This document shows positions 8,612-18,853 of a stretch of 64,000 bases of DNA, piece by piece. Numbering within the stretch: the first letter of the stretch is position 1; each line of letters starts with the position of its first letter. The position numbers were made by a program, and so were the translations under genes. Below the pieces are notes generated by a model that saw only the letters and a program-made list of their open reading frames with translations, was not told where the DNA came from and searched no databases. Origin of the DNA: Chitinophaga sp. YR627 (GTDB taxonomy: Bacteria > Bacteroidota > Bacteroidia > Chitinophagales > Chitinophagaceae); contig NZ_FOUX01000004.1 of NCBI RefSeq assembly GCF_900114995.1, positions 434,001 to 498,000 on the forward strand. Direction: 5' to 3'.

Positions 8612-11600
8612 ATGATTCGCAATCTTTTAATATTCTCTCTTAAAAACAGATGGGTGATCATCCTGATGGGACTGGGCCTGATGGGTATCGGTTACTGGTG
8701 TTTTACCCAACTGAAAATAGAAGCCTATCCTGACATTGCTGATACCAATGTCATCATCGTGGCACAATATCCTGGTCGTGCGGCAGAAGAAGTGGAACAA
8801 CAGGTCACCATTCCCATAGAAAGGGCTTTACAGAATACACCGAACGTACTCGATCGCAGAAGCCGCACCATCTTTGGCCTGAGCGTGGTACAGCTGACCT
8901 TTACTGACGGTACAGACGACTACTTCGCCCGGCAGCAGGTAAACGAACGACTGGCCACAGCTGAACTACCAGATGGCGTAGCACCGGAATTAGCGCCTTT
9001 GACCACAGCGGTTGGTGAGATCTTACGCTACGTCGTAGAAGCGCCACCTGAATATACACCAACAGACATCCGCGACCTGCAGGACTGGGTCATCAAACCT
9101 AATCTGTTGCAGGTACCAGGTATCGCGGATATTACCACCTTCGGCGGACCACTCAAGCAGTTTCATATTCTGACAGCGCCGGATAAACTGCGCAAGTTTG
9201 ACCTGACCATGCAGGATGTCATTGACGCTGTGCAGAAGAATAACCAGAACACAGGCGGTAACATTATCAATCGCGGGGAACAGGGATTTGCCGTACGTGG
9301 CTTAGGAGCTGTAAAAACAGAACAGGATATTCAGAATATCGTGCTGAAAGCAGCGAATGGTATGCCTGTTTACCTGCGTGATGTGGCCACTGTAGAAGTA
9401 GCGCCGCCACCACCAAGTGGTGTGATGGGATATACGATCAATGCCACTAAAACCAATGTAAGCAATGGCGTGGAAGGCATCATTCTGCTGCGCAGATATG
9501 AGAATCCCAGCGAGGTATTGAAGGCGCTGAAAGAACGTATGCAGGATCTGGAACAGAACGAACTGCCCAAAGGTGTACACCTCCGTACATTATACGACCG
9601 CAGTTTCCTGATCGATCATTCTCTGGAAACCGTAGGTCATACCCTGCTGGAAGGCGTGTCTATCGTAGTGATCATCCTGATCTTCTTCCTGGGCAGTTTG
9701 CGTAGCGCACTGGTAGTGGCGCTGACCATTCCATTCTCCTTGCTGTTTGCCTTTATACTGATGCGGCTCACGGGCATACCGGCCAACCTGTTGTCACTCG
9801 GCGCTATTGACTTTGGTATTATCGTGGATGGGGCCTGCGTCATGGCAGAACACCTGATACGAACGTACCGTACCGCCACACCGGAAGAAAAGAAGAAAGG
9901 TATTATCGCCCTCACCTTACGGTCTTCACAGGAAGTAGGTCGTGAGATCTTCTTCTCTGTTACCATCATCATCCTGGCTTATATGCCGATCCTGCTGATG
10001 ACAAGGGTGGAAGGTAAACTCTTCTCTCCGATGGCACTGACACTGGCATTCGCAGTGATCGGCTCCATGCTGGCGGCGCTGACACTGATACCCGTATTGA
10101 TCTCATTTGCCTTTAAAAAGGCATTCAGCAATACAGACAAGCCCATGAAAGCACACAGGAACGTAGTGCTGGACTTTCTGTCCAATCAATACGCCCGCGT
10201 ACTGACACGTGTCATGAAATGGCCTAAAGCGACCGTTTTAGGCGGCTTTACGATCGTGATACTGCTGGTGATGCTGGGTGGTAGTCTGGGCTCCGAATTC
10301 CTGCCGGAACTGGATGAGGGATCGATCTTCCTGCGTGGCAACTTCCCGGCTGGTATCACCATACAGGAAAATGCGAAGTATTCTCCGAAGATCAGGGAAG
10401 TGATCGCGAAGTATCCACAGATCTCTTTTGTGATCACACAGGCAGGCCGTAATGACGATGGTACGGATCCATTCCCATCCAACCGTAATGAGATCCTGGT
10501 AGGATTAAAGGATTATAAACTCTGGAGTGATACCATTTCCAAAAAGACACTGGTGACCAGCATCCGGCACGACCTGGAAAAAGCTATGCCTTCTGTGAAG
10601 TTCTCCTCCGGTCAGCCGATCATCGACCAGGTAATGGAAATTGTAACCGGTAGTGCAGCCGATCTGGCGATTTCGATTGTAGGCGATGACCTTACCATGA
10701 TGCGGGCAAAAGCAGATACAATTGCCAGTCTGGTGAAAAACATGAAAGGTTCGGAATCAGTGAATATCGAACAGGAAGGACCTTCGGAACAGATTGCCAT
10801 CAACATCAACCGGGAAAACGCGGCCCGTTTCGGTATCAATGTCGCGGACATACAAAGTATGATCGAAGCGGCCATTGGCGGTAAAGCCATCTCCACACTC
10901 TATGATGGTACCAAACGTTATGATGTGGTGATCCGTTACCTCCCGGGAGAACGCAATACGATAGAATCTGTCAAGACCTTACAGGTACCTTCTGCTACAG
11001 GAGCGCTGATCCCGATGAACCAACTGGCGGATATCTCCTATGTACAGGGGCAGACCAACATTTACCGGTACAACAACAAAAGGATGGTCACCGTACGTAC
11101 CAACATCCGTGGCCGTGACCAGGGTGGTTTTGTAAAAGAGATCGGGGATAAGATCAATAAACAGTTATTTATCCCTAAAGGCTATTCTATTGTTTACGGC
11201 GGACAATACGAGAACCTGGAACGTGCCGGTAAACAGTTGTCCCTGACCATCCCGATGACCATCATCATGGTGTTCCTGGTATTGTTTATCCTGTTCAGAA
11301 ACATGCCGCAGACCTTCGTCACTGTCAGCTGTCTGTTCTTTGCGCTGGCAGGAGGTATAGTGGCACTGTTCATCAGGGGATATCACTTTAATGTATCGGC
11401 AGGTGTAGGTTTTGTAAGCATATTTGGTATTTCTGTGATGGCGGGTGTACTGCTGGTATCTGCCTTTAACCGGCTGCGGGCAAAGCCGGAACAGACATTA
11501 CAGCAAAGTGTTTTACTGGGCGCCAGGGAGCAGCTGAGCGCATTGTTGTCCATCCTGATCGTAGCCATTGCAGGGCTTATTCCGGCAGCTACTTCCTCAG

Positions 11601-11767
11601 GTATTGGTTCAGACGTACAGCGGCCACTGGCCACGGTGATCATAGGCGGATTGACAAGTACATTGCTTTTCGCCCCTTTATTGATACCTCCGTTGTATTG
11701 GTGGGTTGAGCGGAACAGGGCAGTAAAACAGGTGGTAAAAGAAGATATCGATGAGTTGTCAGAATAG
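8612..11767 (+). CDS. Heavy-metal efflux RND transporter (CusA/CzcA family)
   Basis: 1051 residues, normal for this family. It has the twelve-helix RND topology with two large periplasmic loops: N-terminal helix (WVIILMGLGLMGIGYW), the first loop opening KIEAYPDIADTNVIIVAQYPG, a helix block about residues 340-500 and a second block from about 870. The proton-relay motif of metal RND pumps is intact: D-F-G-I-I-V-D-G-A-C-V-M-A-E keeps both Asp and the Glu at the CzcA spacing. The pump takes metal ions from periplasm or cytoplasm and drives them out with the proton gradient. Whether the substrate is Cu/Ag or Co/Zn/Cd cannot be settled here. It ends the operon before a strong terminator. Confidence 0.92.
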   Translation: MIRNLLIFSLKNRWVIILMGLGLMGIGYWCFTQLKIEAYPDIADTNVIIVAQYPGRAAEEVEQQVTIPIERALQNTPNVLDRRSRTIFGLSVVQLTFTDGTDDYFARQQVNERLATAELPDGVAPELAPLTTAVGEILRYVVEAPPEYTPTDIRDLQDWVIKPNLLQVPGIADITTFGGPLKQFHILTAPDKLRKFDLTMQDVIDAVQKNNQNTGGNIINRGEQGFAVRGLGAVKTEQDIQNIVLKAANGMPVYLRDVATVEVAPPPPSGVMGYTINATKTNVSNGVEGIILLRRYENPSEVLKALKERMQDLEQNELPKGVHLRTLYDRSFLIDHSLETVGHTLLEGVSIVVIILIFFLGSLRSALVVALTIPFSLLFAFILMRLTGIPANLLSLGAIDFGIIVDGACVMAEHLIRTYRTATPEEKKKGIIALTLRSSQEVGREIFFSVTIIILAYMPILLMTRVEGKLFSPMALTLAFAVIGSMLAALTLIPVLISFAFKKAFSNTDKPMKAHRNVVLDFLSNQYARVLTRVMKWPKATVLGGFTIVILLVMLGGSLGSEFLPELDEGSIFLRGNFPAGITIQENAKYSPKIREVIAKYPQISFVITQAGRNDDGTDPFPSNRNEILVGLKDYKLWSDTISKKTLVTSIRHDLEKAMPSVKFSSGQPIIDQVMEIVTGSAADLAISIVGDDLTMMRAKADTIASLVKNMKGSESVNIEQEGPSEQIAININRENAARFGINVADIQSMIEAAIGGKAISTLYDGTKRYDVVIRYLPGERNTIESVKTLQVPSATGALIPMNQLADISYVQGQTNIYRYNNKRMVTVRTNIRGRDQGGFVKEIGDKINKQLFIPKGYSIVYGGQYENLERAGKQLSLTIPMTIIMVFLVLFILFRNMPQTFVTVSCLFFALAGGIVALFIRGYHFNVSAGVGFVSIFGISVMAGVLLVSAFNRLRAKPEQTLQQSVLLGAREQLSALLSILIVAIAGLIPAATSSGIGSDVQRPLATVIIGGLTSTLLFAPLLIPPLYWWVERNRAVKQVVKEDIDELSE

Positions 11768-11795
11768 CGAACAATGATAAGCAACGGTCAACAAA

Positions 11796-11836
11796 AAAGG
11801 GCTGCGGATCTATGATCCTGCAGCCCTTTGTATTTT
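11796..11836. terminator. Bidirectional terminator between convergent genes
   Basis: AAAGGGCTGC-GGATC (11796-11810) pairs with GATCC-t-GCAGCCCTTT (11814-11829) with one bulged base. T-rich tracts lie on both sides (TTTGTATTTT on plus, TTTTTTGTT on minus), so it can end both the efflux operon and the CsgG-like gene. Confidence 0.85.
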
Positions 11837-11850
11837 AAGAACGAATCAGC

Positions 11851-12666
11851 TTATTCGTTAACGATCTCACATTTGATCTTTGCACCTGCTTCCACTTTCT
11901 TAGCGATATCAGCGCCGCCTTCTTTTACCAGGCAAACAGAGAAGTTCTCATCCTCCACTTTTGCTACCGCAATTTTACCCAGGGTTTTCTTCCTGTGCAT
12001 TTTCTTACCGTCTACAGTCAGATCGGTGATTTCATATACACGGAATTCATCGTGTTCTTTCAGACCTGCCAGGCTACCTGCTACGATCAGTACGCGGATA
12101 GCTTCACCAATGCTGTTTTTTTCCTCTATCTGTGCAATAGAAACTGCATTCTTCAGGTTCTCACGAATGAATTTGTCGATACCAGGTGTCAGTTCCTTCA
12201 TGGCATCATCAAATGCATGTTTGCCTTTAGTAGTAGATGTAAATCTGGTGGAAGCCACTTCCTCACCACTATTGACGTCAACAACAGCAACATCAAATAA
12301 CAGTTCGGCGGTGGTAGTATTGGTAATTCCCAGGGGGAGATCGGATGGTTTTGTTTCTACGTTGGCTTTCAATATGTTACCGGTTACAATGTACTGAGCA
12401 CCCAGTGATTTCGCCTGTGCAATAGCTCCTGCGTCCTGATCTGCCTGTCCTACTCCTGTCTTAATTTGCTCCAGCTTGTCTTTTCCCATCAAAGAAAAAC
12501 CTCTCACTTTCAACGTAGCATCGTATACAGCATCCTGTATAGCCGTTACGTATTCAGTCCTTCCACTACTTTTGAAAGATGCTACCCCTACAAGGTTCTT
12601 GTTTTGAGCGAAAGCAGATGAGAAAGCGACAATGCCGCATAATACGGATAATACTCTTTTTGTCAT
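11851..12666 (-). CDS. CsgG/HfaB-like secreted protein
   Basis: 271 residues with a signal peptide (MTKRVLSVLCGIVAFSSAFA). Residues about 25-160 follow the CsgG family: a strand LVGVASF, helix YVTAIQDAVYDATL, then MGKDKLEQIKTG, an IAQAKSLGAQYIVTGNI core and a DVAVVDVNSGEEV strand. CsgG forms outer-membrane pores for curli, but this protein lacks the N-terminal lipid Cys of CsgG and no curli genes are nearby. A second domain (about 185-271) with repeated short strands is not recognised. Function is therefore open; it may be a periplasmic or envelope protein. The 78-bp gap to the kinase gene is unremarkable. Confidence 0.7.
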   Translation of the reverse strand: MTKRVLSVLCGIVAFSSAFAQNKNLVGVASFKSSGRTEYVTAIQDAVYDATLKVRGFSLMGKDKLEQIKTGVGQADQDAGAIAQAKSLGAQYIVTGNILKANVETKPSDLPLGITNTTTAELLFDVAVVDVNSGEEVASTRFTSTTKGKHAFDDAMKELTPGIDKFIRENLKNAVSIAQIEEKNSIGEAIRVLIVAGSLAGLKEHDEFRVYEITDLTVDGKKMHRKKTLGKIAVAKVEDENFSVCLVKEGGADIAKKVEAGAKIKCEIVNE

Positions 12667-12744
12667 GGCTAGGTATTAGTTTGAAATAGCCGCCCAATTT
12701 ACGACTATTCCCTTTACATATATTTTTTTATGATGAATATGTCC

Positions 12745-15700
12745 CTAACCGGCACGCTGGTCTTGTTTCACAGGCAGGATAATGTTAAACGTAGCGCCTT
12801 CTTTTTCACGGCTATGTGCTGTGATCAGGCCATTATGCTTATCAATGATCTTGCGGGTAACCGCCAGTCCGATACCGGTCCCTTCATATTTGTCTTTCGT
12901 ATGCAAACGCTGAAAGAGCACAAATATTTTATCCAGGTATTTTTCATCAAACCCTATCCCATTGTCTGTGATAGAGATACATACAAAAGGTCCGTCCGCT
13001 TCCTGCGGACTATCAAACTTTTTCTCTTTTATGCGGGTAGCCGTAATGCTGATAACCGGCTGAATATCTTTGCGGGAGAATTTAAAGGCATTGCTCAACA
13101 GGTTCTGGAACACCTGGCGTAACTGACCAGGTACGGCTTCGATCACCGGCAGCGATGATACGGTTACCCTGGCATTCTTTTCCTGTATAAGGATCTCAAG
13201 ATCAGAAAGGATCTCATTGATGATCACCTTCAGATCTGCCTGTTCGAAGAAGCTGACCTGCGACAAACGGGAGAAACGCAGCAGGTCATCTATCAGACTG
13301 GCCATACGTGCCGAGGAGCCGATAATACGGCTCAGGTAATCGCGCGCCTTATCTTCCATAGTGGCCTGATACCTGTCTTTCAACATGTTACCAAACATAT
13401 GGATCTTCCGGAGTGGTTCTTTCAGGTCATGAGAAGCTACAAAAGCATATTGCTGTAACTCAGCATTACTGGACTCCAGGTCCTCGTTTGCCCGTTTTAA
13501 CGCGAGTGTACGTTCCTCTATGCGCTGCTCCATGATTTCGGCAGCCATTTTCTGTTCATGGATATCTGTACTGGTGCCTACCAGGGCGGTCGATTTACCA
13601 TCCGCATTCTTCTGTACGCGGGTACGGTGCAGGAACCAGTGGTAATTCCCGGCCTGATCACTGAGACGCATCTCCATAGAGAAATCTTCCTTCGATCTGA
13701 TCGCACGCTCCATGGCATTTTTCCAGGATTTTATCTCGTCTTTATGGATCACACTTTCCCAGCCATGCTCCTGCAGTTCCTGGAGAGAGTTGCCGGTATA
13801 GGTACAAAACTGTTCATTGACAAAATTCACATTTCCATCCGGCTCTGCTGTCCAGAGGATCAATGGAATGGATTCGGCAAGGAATAGCTTTTCTTCCCTG
13901 TTAACCACTGCCTGTCGCTCGGCCTGACGCAGATTAGTCACATCCATCAGTGACCCCAGCATGCGGTAAGGTGTGGCATATTCATCTACCAACAGGTAGC
14001 CACGATCCAGCACAAAAGCATATGTACCGTTTTCACGACGCATTCTGTAGCCTTCTGTCCATTGACTCTGTTTGGTATTGATAGCCCTGGAAATACTGTT
14101 TTTTACGCGTTCGCGGTCCTCCGGATGGATATTCTCCTGCCAGAACGTACGATTGTTTGACCCCTCCTTCTGATAACCATATGCGGCATAAAAGTTATCA
14201 CTCCACCATACGGTATTGTTGGTCAGATTCCAATCCCATACCGTATCATTGGTTGCTTTGGATACGAGCCGGAAACGCTCTTCACTCATGGTGAGTTCGC
14301 GTGTTCTTTCCAGTACCTTATATTCCAGGTCGGAATTCAGGGAACGCAGACTCTCTCTCGCCTGCACCAGTTCATTATAGTTTCTGCGTAAACGATCTTC
14401 CGCATCTTTCTTTTCAGTAATGTCAGCACAGGTGATCACCATATTGCCATCCTGGGTTTTTACACCTGACATCTCATACCAGTAATCCTGTTGTTTGCGT
14501 TCCAGGTGGAATTCAGTGTGTAAAACAGCCTCGTGATCCACCACCTGTACGTATTTTTCAAACAGTCCATGGTCCAGCAGCGACGACATGGTCTGCTTCA
14601 TGGAAGGATGTTTATGAGCAGTTACATCTTTACCAAGGAAGCGCAGCCCTTCGCTATTAGCGGCCACCAGACGGAAGTCGGTAATTGCGCTTACATCATT
14701 CCTTACCGGTTTAAAGGCGAGGATCACGTTGGTACTGGCGTTAAATACACCTTTTAACAGCATATCCAGCTCCCTGATCATCGTAATATCCACAAAAGTG
14801 ATCACCACACCATCCGTCTGTTTATCCTGCCGGATATAGGGCAGGATTTTCATCAGGTGCATATTGCCATTGCTCAGTACCATCTCTTTTTCCACAATGC
14901 GCCTGGTCCTTATCACCGTTTGAATATCATCTATCATGCTATCCTGCTGGATGTTGGTAGAGATATGATTGATAGGACGCCCCACGTCAGAAGGAATCAG
15001 GTTGATCATTTTTATGGCGGCCTGATTGAACTTACGGATACGCATATTACCGTCTACGAACACCTGTCCGATATCCGTACTACGGAAATAGTTATCCATA
15101 TCATCATTCAGTTCTACCAGTTCCTTGATCTTGAGCTGGTGCTCTGTATTAAGGGTGTGCAGCTCTTCATTGAGTGATTGCAGTTCCTCATTACTGGATT
15201 GCAGTTCCTCATTCGCTGAAAGTAGTTCTTCGTTACTGGATTGTAATTCCTCATTGGAGGTTTCCAATCCCTCTATCGCCATCTGGAGGTTGGTGCGGGT
15301 TTCACCCAGTTCTGCCTCCAGGGACATGATATGCTCTTTTATATCTGCCGGCTGTGCATGCGTATCAGGCGTATCTCCGGATATGCTGACTTTTTCCACA
15401 TCCTCATTGAACACAACCATGGTATACTGATTATTGCCGGTACCAGGTTTGATCATGAGATTCACCACCCGTACCCCTTCAGGTGTAGTCACTTTGACAC
15501 CTTTCACCATCGATTTCTTTTCGGAGGTCCAGGCCTGTCTCAAAGCGATATTGAGTGCCATGGAAAGATCGCCGGGCACCATCTTCAGAAGATTCAGGTT
15601 TAGTCGCTTCTCTGGCAGGGAAAGGAATTTCTTATAGTTCCCCAGCGCCTCATGTATCTCATATGCCTTATCAATATACACCGCCGCATAACCGAAATCT

Positions 15701-17244
15701 TCTGCCATCACTTCGCGGAAATCTTCCAGCAAATTGTTGCTTTTTTTATCCGCGATGATACGGCTATTGCCATTTGCACGCACTTCACGCGTCTGCCGGA
15801 TGTATTCCAGCGGACTATAAAGATTATCCGGTAAAGGAGAGCGGGAACTATCAGTTTTGCGATAGATCTTCCATTTCTGGCTCACTTCTTCCAGTCCGCC
15901 GCGTATCAGCGAAGCTGACTCACTGGGTCCCAGGAAGAGAATGCCCCCTGTATTCAGGGCGAAATGTAAAGAGGAAAGCACCTGCCGTTGTAACACATTC
16001 TCCATATAAATGAGCATGTTGCGACAGGTAACGAGATCATTTTTTATAAAGGGAGGGTCCTTTAAAATATTGTGACGCGCAAATACGATCTGCTTACGCA
16101 GCCGTGGCGCGATCTGGTATTTCTTATCTTCTTTTAAGAAGTATTTCTTCAGGATGGAAGGTTCTACTTCTTTTACCACTGACAAAGGGTAAGTTCCTCT
16201 GGCGGCAAATTCGATCGCATTACTATCAATATCAGTAGCAAAGATCTTTACGTCCAGCCATTTATTCTTTTCCTGTAGACACTGATCCAGCAATATGGCC
16301 AGCGAATAGGCCTCTTCTCCCGTACTACACGCAGTCACCCATACTTTCAGAATGGCGCCTTCTTCCTTCTCGTCTATCAGTTTGCTGATCACTTGCTCTT
16401 TCAATATGTCGAAAGCGATTTTGTCCCTGAAAAAACGGGTAACCCCGATCAGGAAATCTTTAGCCAGCGCCTTACTTTCCTCTTCGCTTGACCGCAGCAA
16501 TTGCAGGTATTCCTCCAGTGATTTTATATTGAACTGCGCCATTCGCTTCGCGATACGGCGGGTAATGGTAGGCGGTTTGTATTGGTGAAAATCCTGTCCG
16601 CTATGCTCTCTTACCAGCTGAAATACTTCTGCCAGTAAGTCTTCATCGATCTTGCCATTGAAGACCTGTACCGGCATATCCTGTATATAATTATAGATTT
16701 CACCTGGCATGAATTCAGGCGCCAGGACATAATCCATATTTTCAGACCCGATCACACTGCGGGGCATTCCGTCAAACTTGGCGGTTTCCGGGTCCTGTAC
16801 CATCACCATACCACCCGCTTTTTTCACAGCAGCAGCACCTTTGGTGCCATCTGTCCCCGTTCCGGAGAGAATGATACAGATTGCCTGACGGCCCTGATCT
16901 TTTGCAAGGGAAAAAAGAAACGTATCAATAGCGGTATTAGGTGCTTTCTCAGCTGGCTTCTGTACCAGTCTGAGACGTCCCTGCTCTACGATAATTTCCT
17001 TGTTATTGGGAATGACATATACGCAGTCATTCTCGATTCCCATATCTTCCTCCACTTCTCTTACTTTCATATTAGTATGCTTGGAAACCAGTTCCACCAG
17101 CAGACTTTTATAATCGGGAGACAAGTGCTGAATAATAACAAATGACAGATTGCCGTACTCCGGCATATTATCAAAGAATTCATGGATGGCTTCCAATCCA
17201 CCTGCAGAGGCTCCTATAGCTACTATGTAGTTCGCTTTCTTCAT
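12745..17244 (-). CDS. CheB-CheR-PAS hybrid sensor histidine kinase
   Basis: 1499 residues. Domains in order: a CheB methylesterase-like domain (1-190) with Ser13 in GASAGG, His40 in IIQHL and Asp in SGTGTDGT; a CheR methyltransferase-like domain (about 205-475) with the SAM-binding stretch TACSTGEEAYSLA and FATDIDSNAIEFA; a long coiled coil of seven-residue repeats of the SSNEELQ type (about 640-710); several PAS domains (about 720-1260); HisKA with H-box SHDLKEPLRK; and an HATPase domain with N-box NLLSNAFKFS and G-box GTGIGLAV. There is no receiver domain and no membrane helix, so it is cytoplasmic. It is the last gene of the phytochrome operon, 51 bp after bphP, and could supply the kinase output that this phytochrome lacks. 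Confidence 0.9.
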   Translation of the reverse strand: MKKANYIVAIGASAGGLEAIHEFFDNMPEYGNLSFVIIQHLSPDYKSLLVELVSKHTNMKVREVEEDMGIENDCVYVIPNNKEIIVEQGRLRLVQKPAEKAPNTAIDTFLFSLAKDQGRQAICIILSGTGTDGTKGAAAVKKAGGMVMVQDPETAKFDGMPRSVIGSENMDYVLAPEFMPGEIYNYIQDMPVQVFNGKIDEDLLAEVFQLVREHSGQDFHQYKPPTITRRIAKRMAQFNIKSLEEYLQLLRSSEEESKALAKDFLIGVTRFFRDKIAFDILKEQVISKLIDEKEEGAILKVWVTACSTGEEAYSLAILLDQCLQEKNKWLDVKIFATDIDSNAIEFAARGTYPLSVVKEVEPSILKKYFLKEDKKYQIAPRLRKQIVFARHNILKDPPFIKNDLVTCRNMLIYMENVLQRQVLSSLHFALNTGGILFLGPSESASLIRGGLEEVSQKWKIYRKTDSSRSPLPDNLYSPLEYIRQTREVRANGNSRIIADKKSNNLLEDFREVMAEDFGYAAVYIDKAYEIHEALGNYKKFLSLPEKRLNLNLLKMVPGDLSMALNIALRQAWTSEKKSMVKGVKVTTPEGVRVVNLMIKPGTGNNQYTMVVFNEDVEKVSISGDTPDTHAQPADIKEHIMSLEAELGETRTNLQMAIEGLETSNEELQSSNEELLSANEELQSSNEELQSLNEELHTLNTEHQLKIKELVELNDDMDNYFRSTDIGQVFVDGNMRIRKFNQAAIKMINLIPSDVGRPINHISTNIQQDSMIDDIQTVIRTRRIVEKEMVLSNGNMHLMKILPYIRQDKQTDGVVITFVDITMIRELDMLLKGVFNASTNVILAFKPVRNDVSAITDFRLVAANSEGLRFLGKDVTAHKHPSMKQTMSSLLDHGLFEKYVQVVDHEAVLHTEFHLERKQQDYWYEMSGVKTQDGNMVITCADITEKKDAEDRLRRNYNELVQARESLRSLNSDLEYKVLERTRELTMSEERFRLVSKATNDTVWDWNLTNNTVWWSDNFYAAYGYQKEGSNNRTFWQENIHPEDRERVKNSISRAINTKQSQWTEGYRMRRENGTYAFVLDRGYLLVDEYATPYRMLGSLMDVTNLRQAERQAVVNREEKLFLAESIPLILWTAEPDGNVNFVNEQFCTYTGNSLQELQEHGWESVIHKDEIKSWKNAMERAIRSKEDFSMEMRLSDQAGNYHWFLHRTRVQKNADGKSTALVGTSTDIHEQKMAAEIMEQRIEERTLALKRANEDLESSNAELQQYAFVASHDLKEPLRKIHMFGNMLKDRYQATMEDKARDYLSRIIGSSARMASLIDDLLRFSRLSQVSFFEQADLKVIINEILSDLEILIQEKNARVTVSSLPVIEAVPGQLRQVFQNLLSNAFKFSRKDIQPVISITATRIKEKKFDSPQEADGPFVCISITDNGIGFDEKYLDKIFVLFQRLHTKDKYEGTGIGLAVTRKIIDKHNGLITAHSREKEGATFNIILPVKQDQRAG

Positions 17245-17295
17245 TCAATATTTACGAAATAACCATTTTCATACCAATTCATCTGTGCGGTACAC

Positions 17296-18822
17296 TTAAT
17301 CGAGACCTCTGACAATAAATTCCAGGATAAAGTTACGGAGCAAGCCAGCCATCTGGATTTCTGTTTGTTTCCAGGAAATGGCTGTATTACGGACTGTCTG
17401 CTGCCAGATACTAAACGAGTTGCGGGGATGATATTGTATATTATCTTTTTCAAAACGTACTGCTTCATTGGGATTTCCGCCCCAGTTCACCTGCTGGATC
17501 ACTTCCGGGCGGAAGACCACCAGGAACTCTCCCTTATTAGGCTGGACAGGAATCACCAGTATACCGCTGGCAATTTCCGCATAGTGTATAGATGGTTCGT
17601 AAGTTCCGGACAGATGAAGTTCCTGGAATACCTGACCGGAAGTGGAAGTACTCTGCAACCAGAGGAACAGGTCCTTTAGTTCATTTTTGCCAGGCACTTT
17701 ACCAACAGTCTCCAGGCGTTTGTTATGCATGATGGCAGCACCGGAGGCATTAAGCAATTGGAGCACATTCGTCTCACGGCTCAGTAACCCCTGGGGCAGA
17801 TCACTACCGGTAAATACCTGCTCTATGAGACGGGTATGTACATCGTGCAACTTCGTGTATTCGTCACTTTGTTCTTTATAATAAAGCGACTGGATACGTG
17901 CGGCAATAATATCTGAGAGCAATTCAAACAAGGCTCTGCCTTCATAAGGCAACTGGTATGCCGTACGGTGGTGACAGGAGAATAATCCCCATAACTGACC
18001 GTCTTTCAGGATACGGCAGGACATAGAAGTCATGATCTCCATGTTCTTCATATATTCCAGGTGTACCGCAGGCACGCTGCGCAGGTTACATCCGGAGAGA
18101 TCCGTAAAGGCGTTGGTCAATGGATTGATAACCGGATAGAGGCTGACAGGCACATATTCCCTGTTGGGAATCATGCGGTAAGGATTGTCCAGGTACATCG
18201 CCCTGGCCTGACGGGGAATGTCAGATGCAGGAAAGGTGAGGCCCAGATAAGATTCCATACCAGGTTCCTGTTCTTCAGCGATCACGGTACCATTCCAGTC
18301 TTTGTCAAACTGGTATACCATTACCTTGTCATATCCCGACAAGGCTTTCAGCTGTCTGGCAGCTGTTTCACAGGCAACCTGAATAGACGGCGCCGCATTG
18401 ATCGCGGCCATCGCATATTTCAGCTGCTGATAAATATTAATGAAAGAATTGTCTTCGCCAGCCTGGCCAAGTTCTTCTATTTCAAGTATTAAAGCTTCCC
18501 CTGACAGATGTGTGATAGCCAGATAATCTTTAGGACCATCCGAACCGGTAAAGGTCAGGGTAAAGGGCAGCTTATTCACCAGACCTTCATCCAGTTTACG
18601 TTGCAGCTCCTTCATCTGGCTGGCCGGGATATAATCTGACAAGAGCGTATCCACTATTTCCGGTGCTTGCCGGCCAACGGCCACACTGATATTTTCACTG
18701 ACCTGTACGATCTTATAATCTGCCTGCCGGATCACCAGCAGCATGCCATAGGGTTGTATCAGGTTTATCTGATGAAGGGGTACACTTCCACAAAAAGTAG
18801 AATCAAAATTCCGTTTCTGCAT
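17296..18822 (-). CDS. bphP: Bacteriophytochrome photosensory core (PAS-GAF-PHY) without output domain
   Basis: 508 residues. A biliverdin-attachment Cys11 lies before the PAS domain in the typical context (CGSVPLHQINLIQPYG). The GAF domain carries PASDIP (Asp201), LRSV-x3-HLEYMKNM (His254) and the chromophore-pocket SCHH near residue 284. The PHY domain carries the tongue motif HPRNSF close to the C terminus. Length stops right after PHY: there is no kinase, GGDEF or other effector. The protein should bind biliverdin and switch between red and far-red states, passing the signal to a separate partner. The heme oxygenase gene 31 bp upstream makes the chromophore, and the kinase gene 51 bp downstream is the obvious partner. 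Confidence 0.92.
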   Translation of the reverse strand: MQKRNFDSTFCGSVPLHQINLIQPYGMLLVIRQADYKIVQVSENISVAVGRQAPEIVDTLLSDYIPASQMKELQRKLDEGLVNKLPFTLTFTGSDGPKDYLAITHLSGEALILEIEELGQAGEDNSFINIYQQLKYAMAAINAAPSIQVACETAARQLKALSGYDKVMVYQFDKDWNGTVIAEEQEPGMESYLGLTFPASDIPRQARAMYLDNPYRMIPNREYVPVSLYPVINPLTNAFTDLSGCNLRSVPAVHLEYMKNMEIMTSMSCRILKDGQLWGLFSCHHRTAYQLPYEGRALFELLSDIIAARIQSLYYKEQSDEYTKLHDVHTRLIEQVFTGSDLPQGLLSRETNVLQLLNASGAAIMHNKRLETVGKVPGKNELKDLFLWLQSTSTSGQVFQELHLSGTYEPSIHYAEIASGILVIPVQPNKGEFLVVFRPEVIQQVNWGGNPNEAVRFEKDNIQYHPRNSFSIWQQTVRNTAISWKQTEIQMAGLLRNFILEFIVRGLD

Positions 18823-18853
18823 ATGACGGGTCTGAGTGGGTTAATAAAAGATA

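Noticed and set aside
11828..12397. 189-codon plus-strand open frame opposite the CsgG-like gene
   Set aside because: It starts inside a terminator, is serine-rich and mirrors the codons of the minus-strand gene.
15160..15275. Short regular repeats that could look like a CRISPR or tandem array
   Set aside because: They are the coding DNA of the seven-residue SSNEELQ coiled coil of the kinase; there are no spacers.
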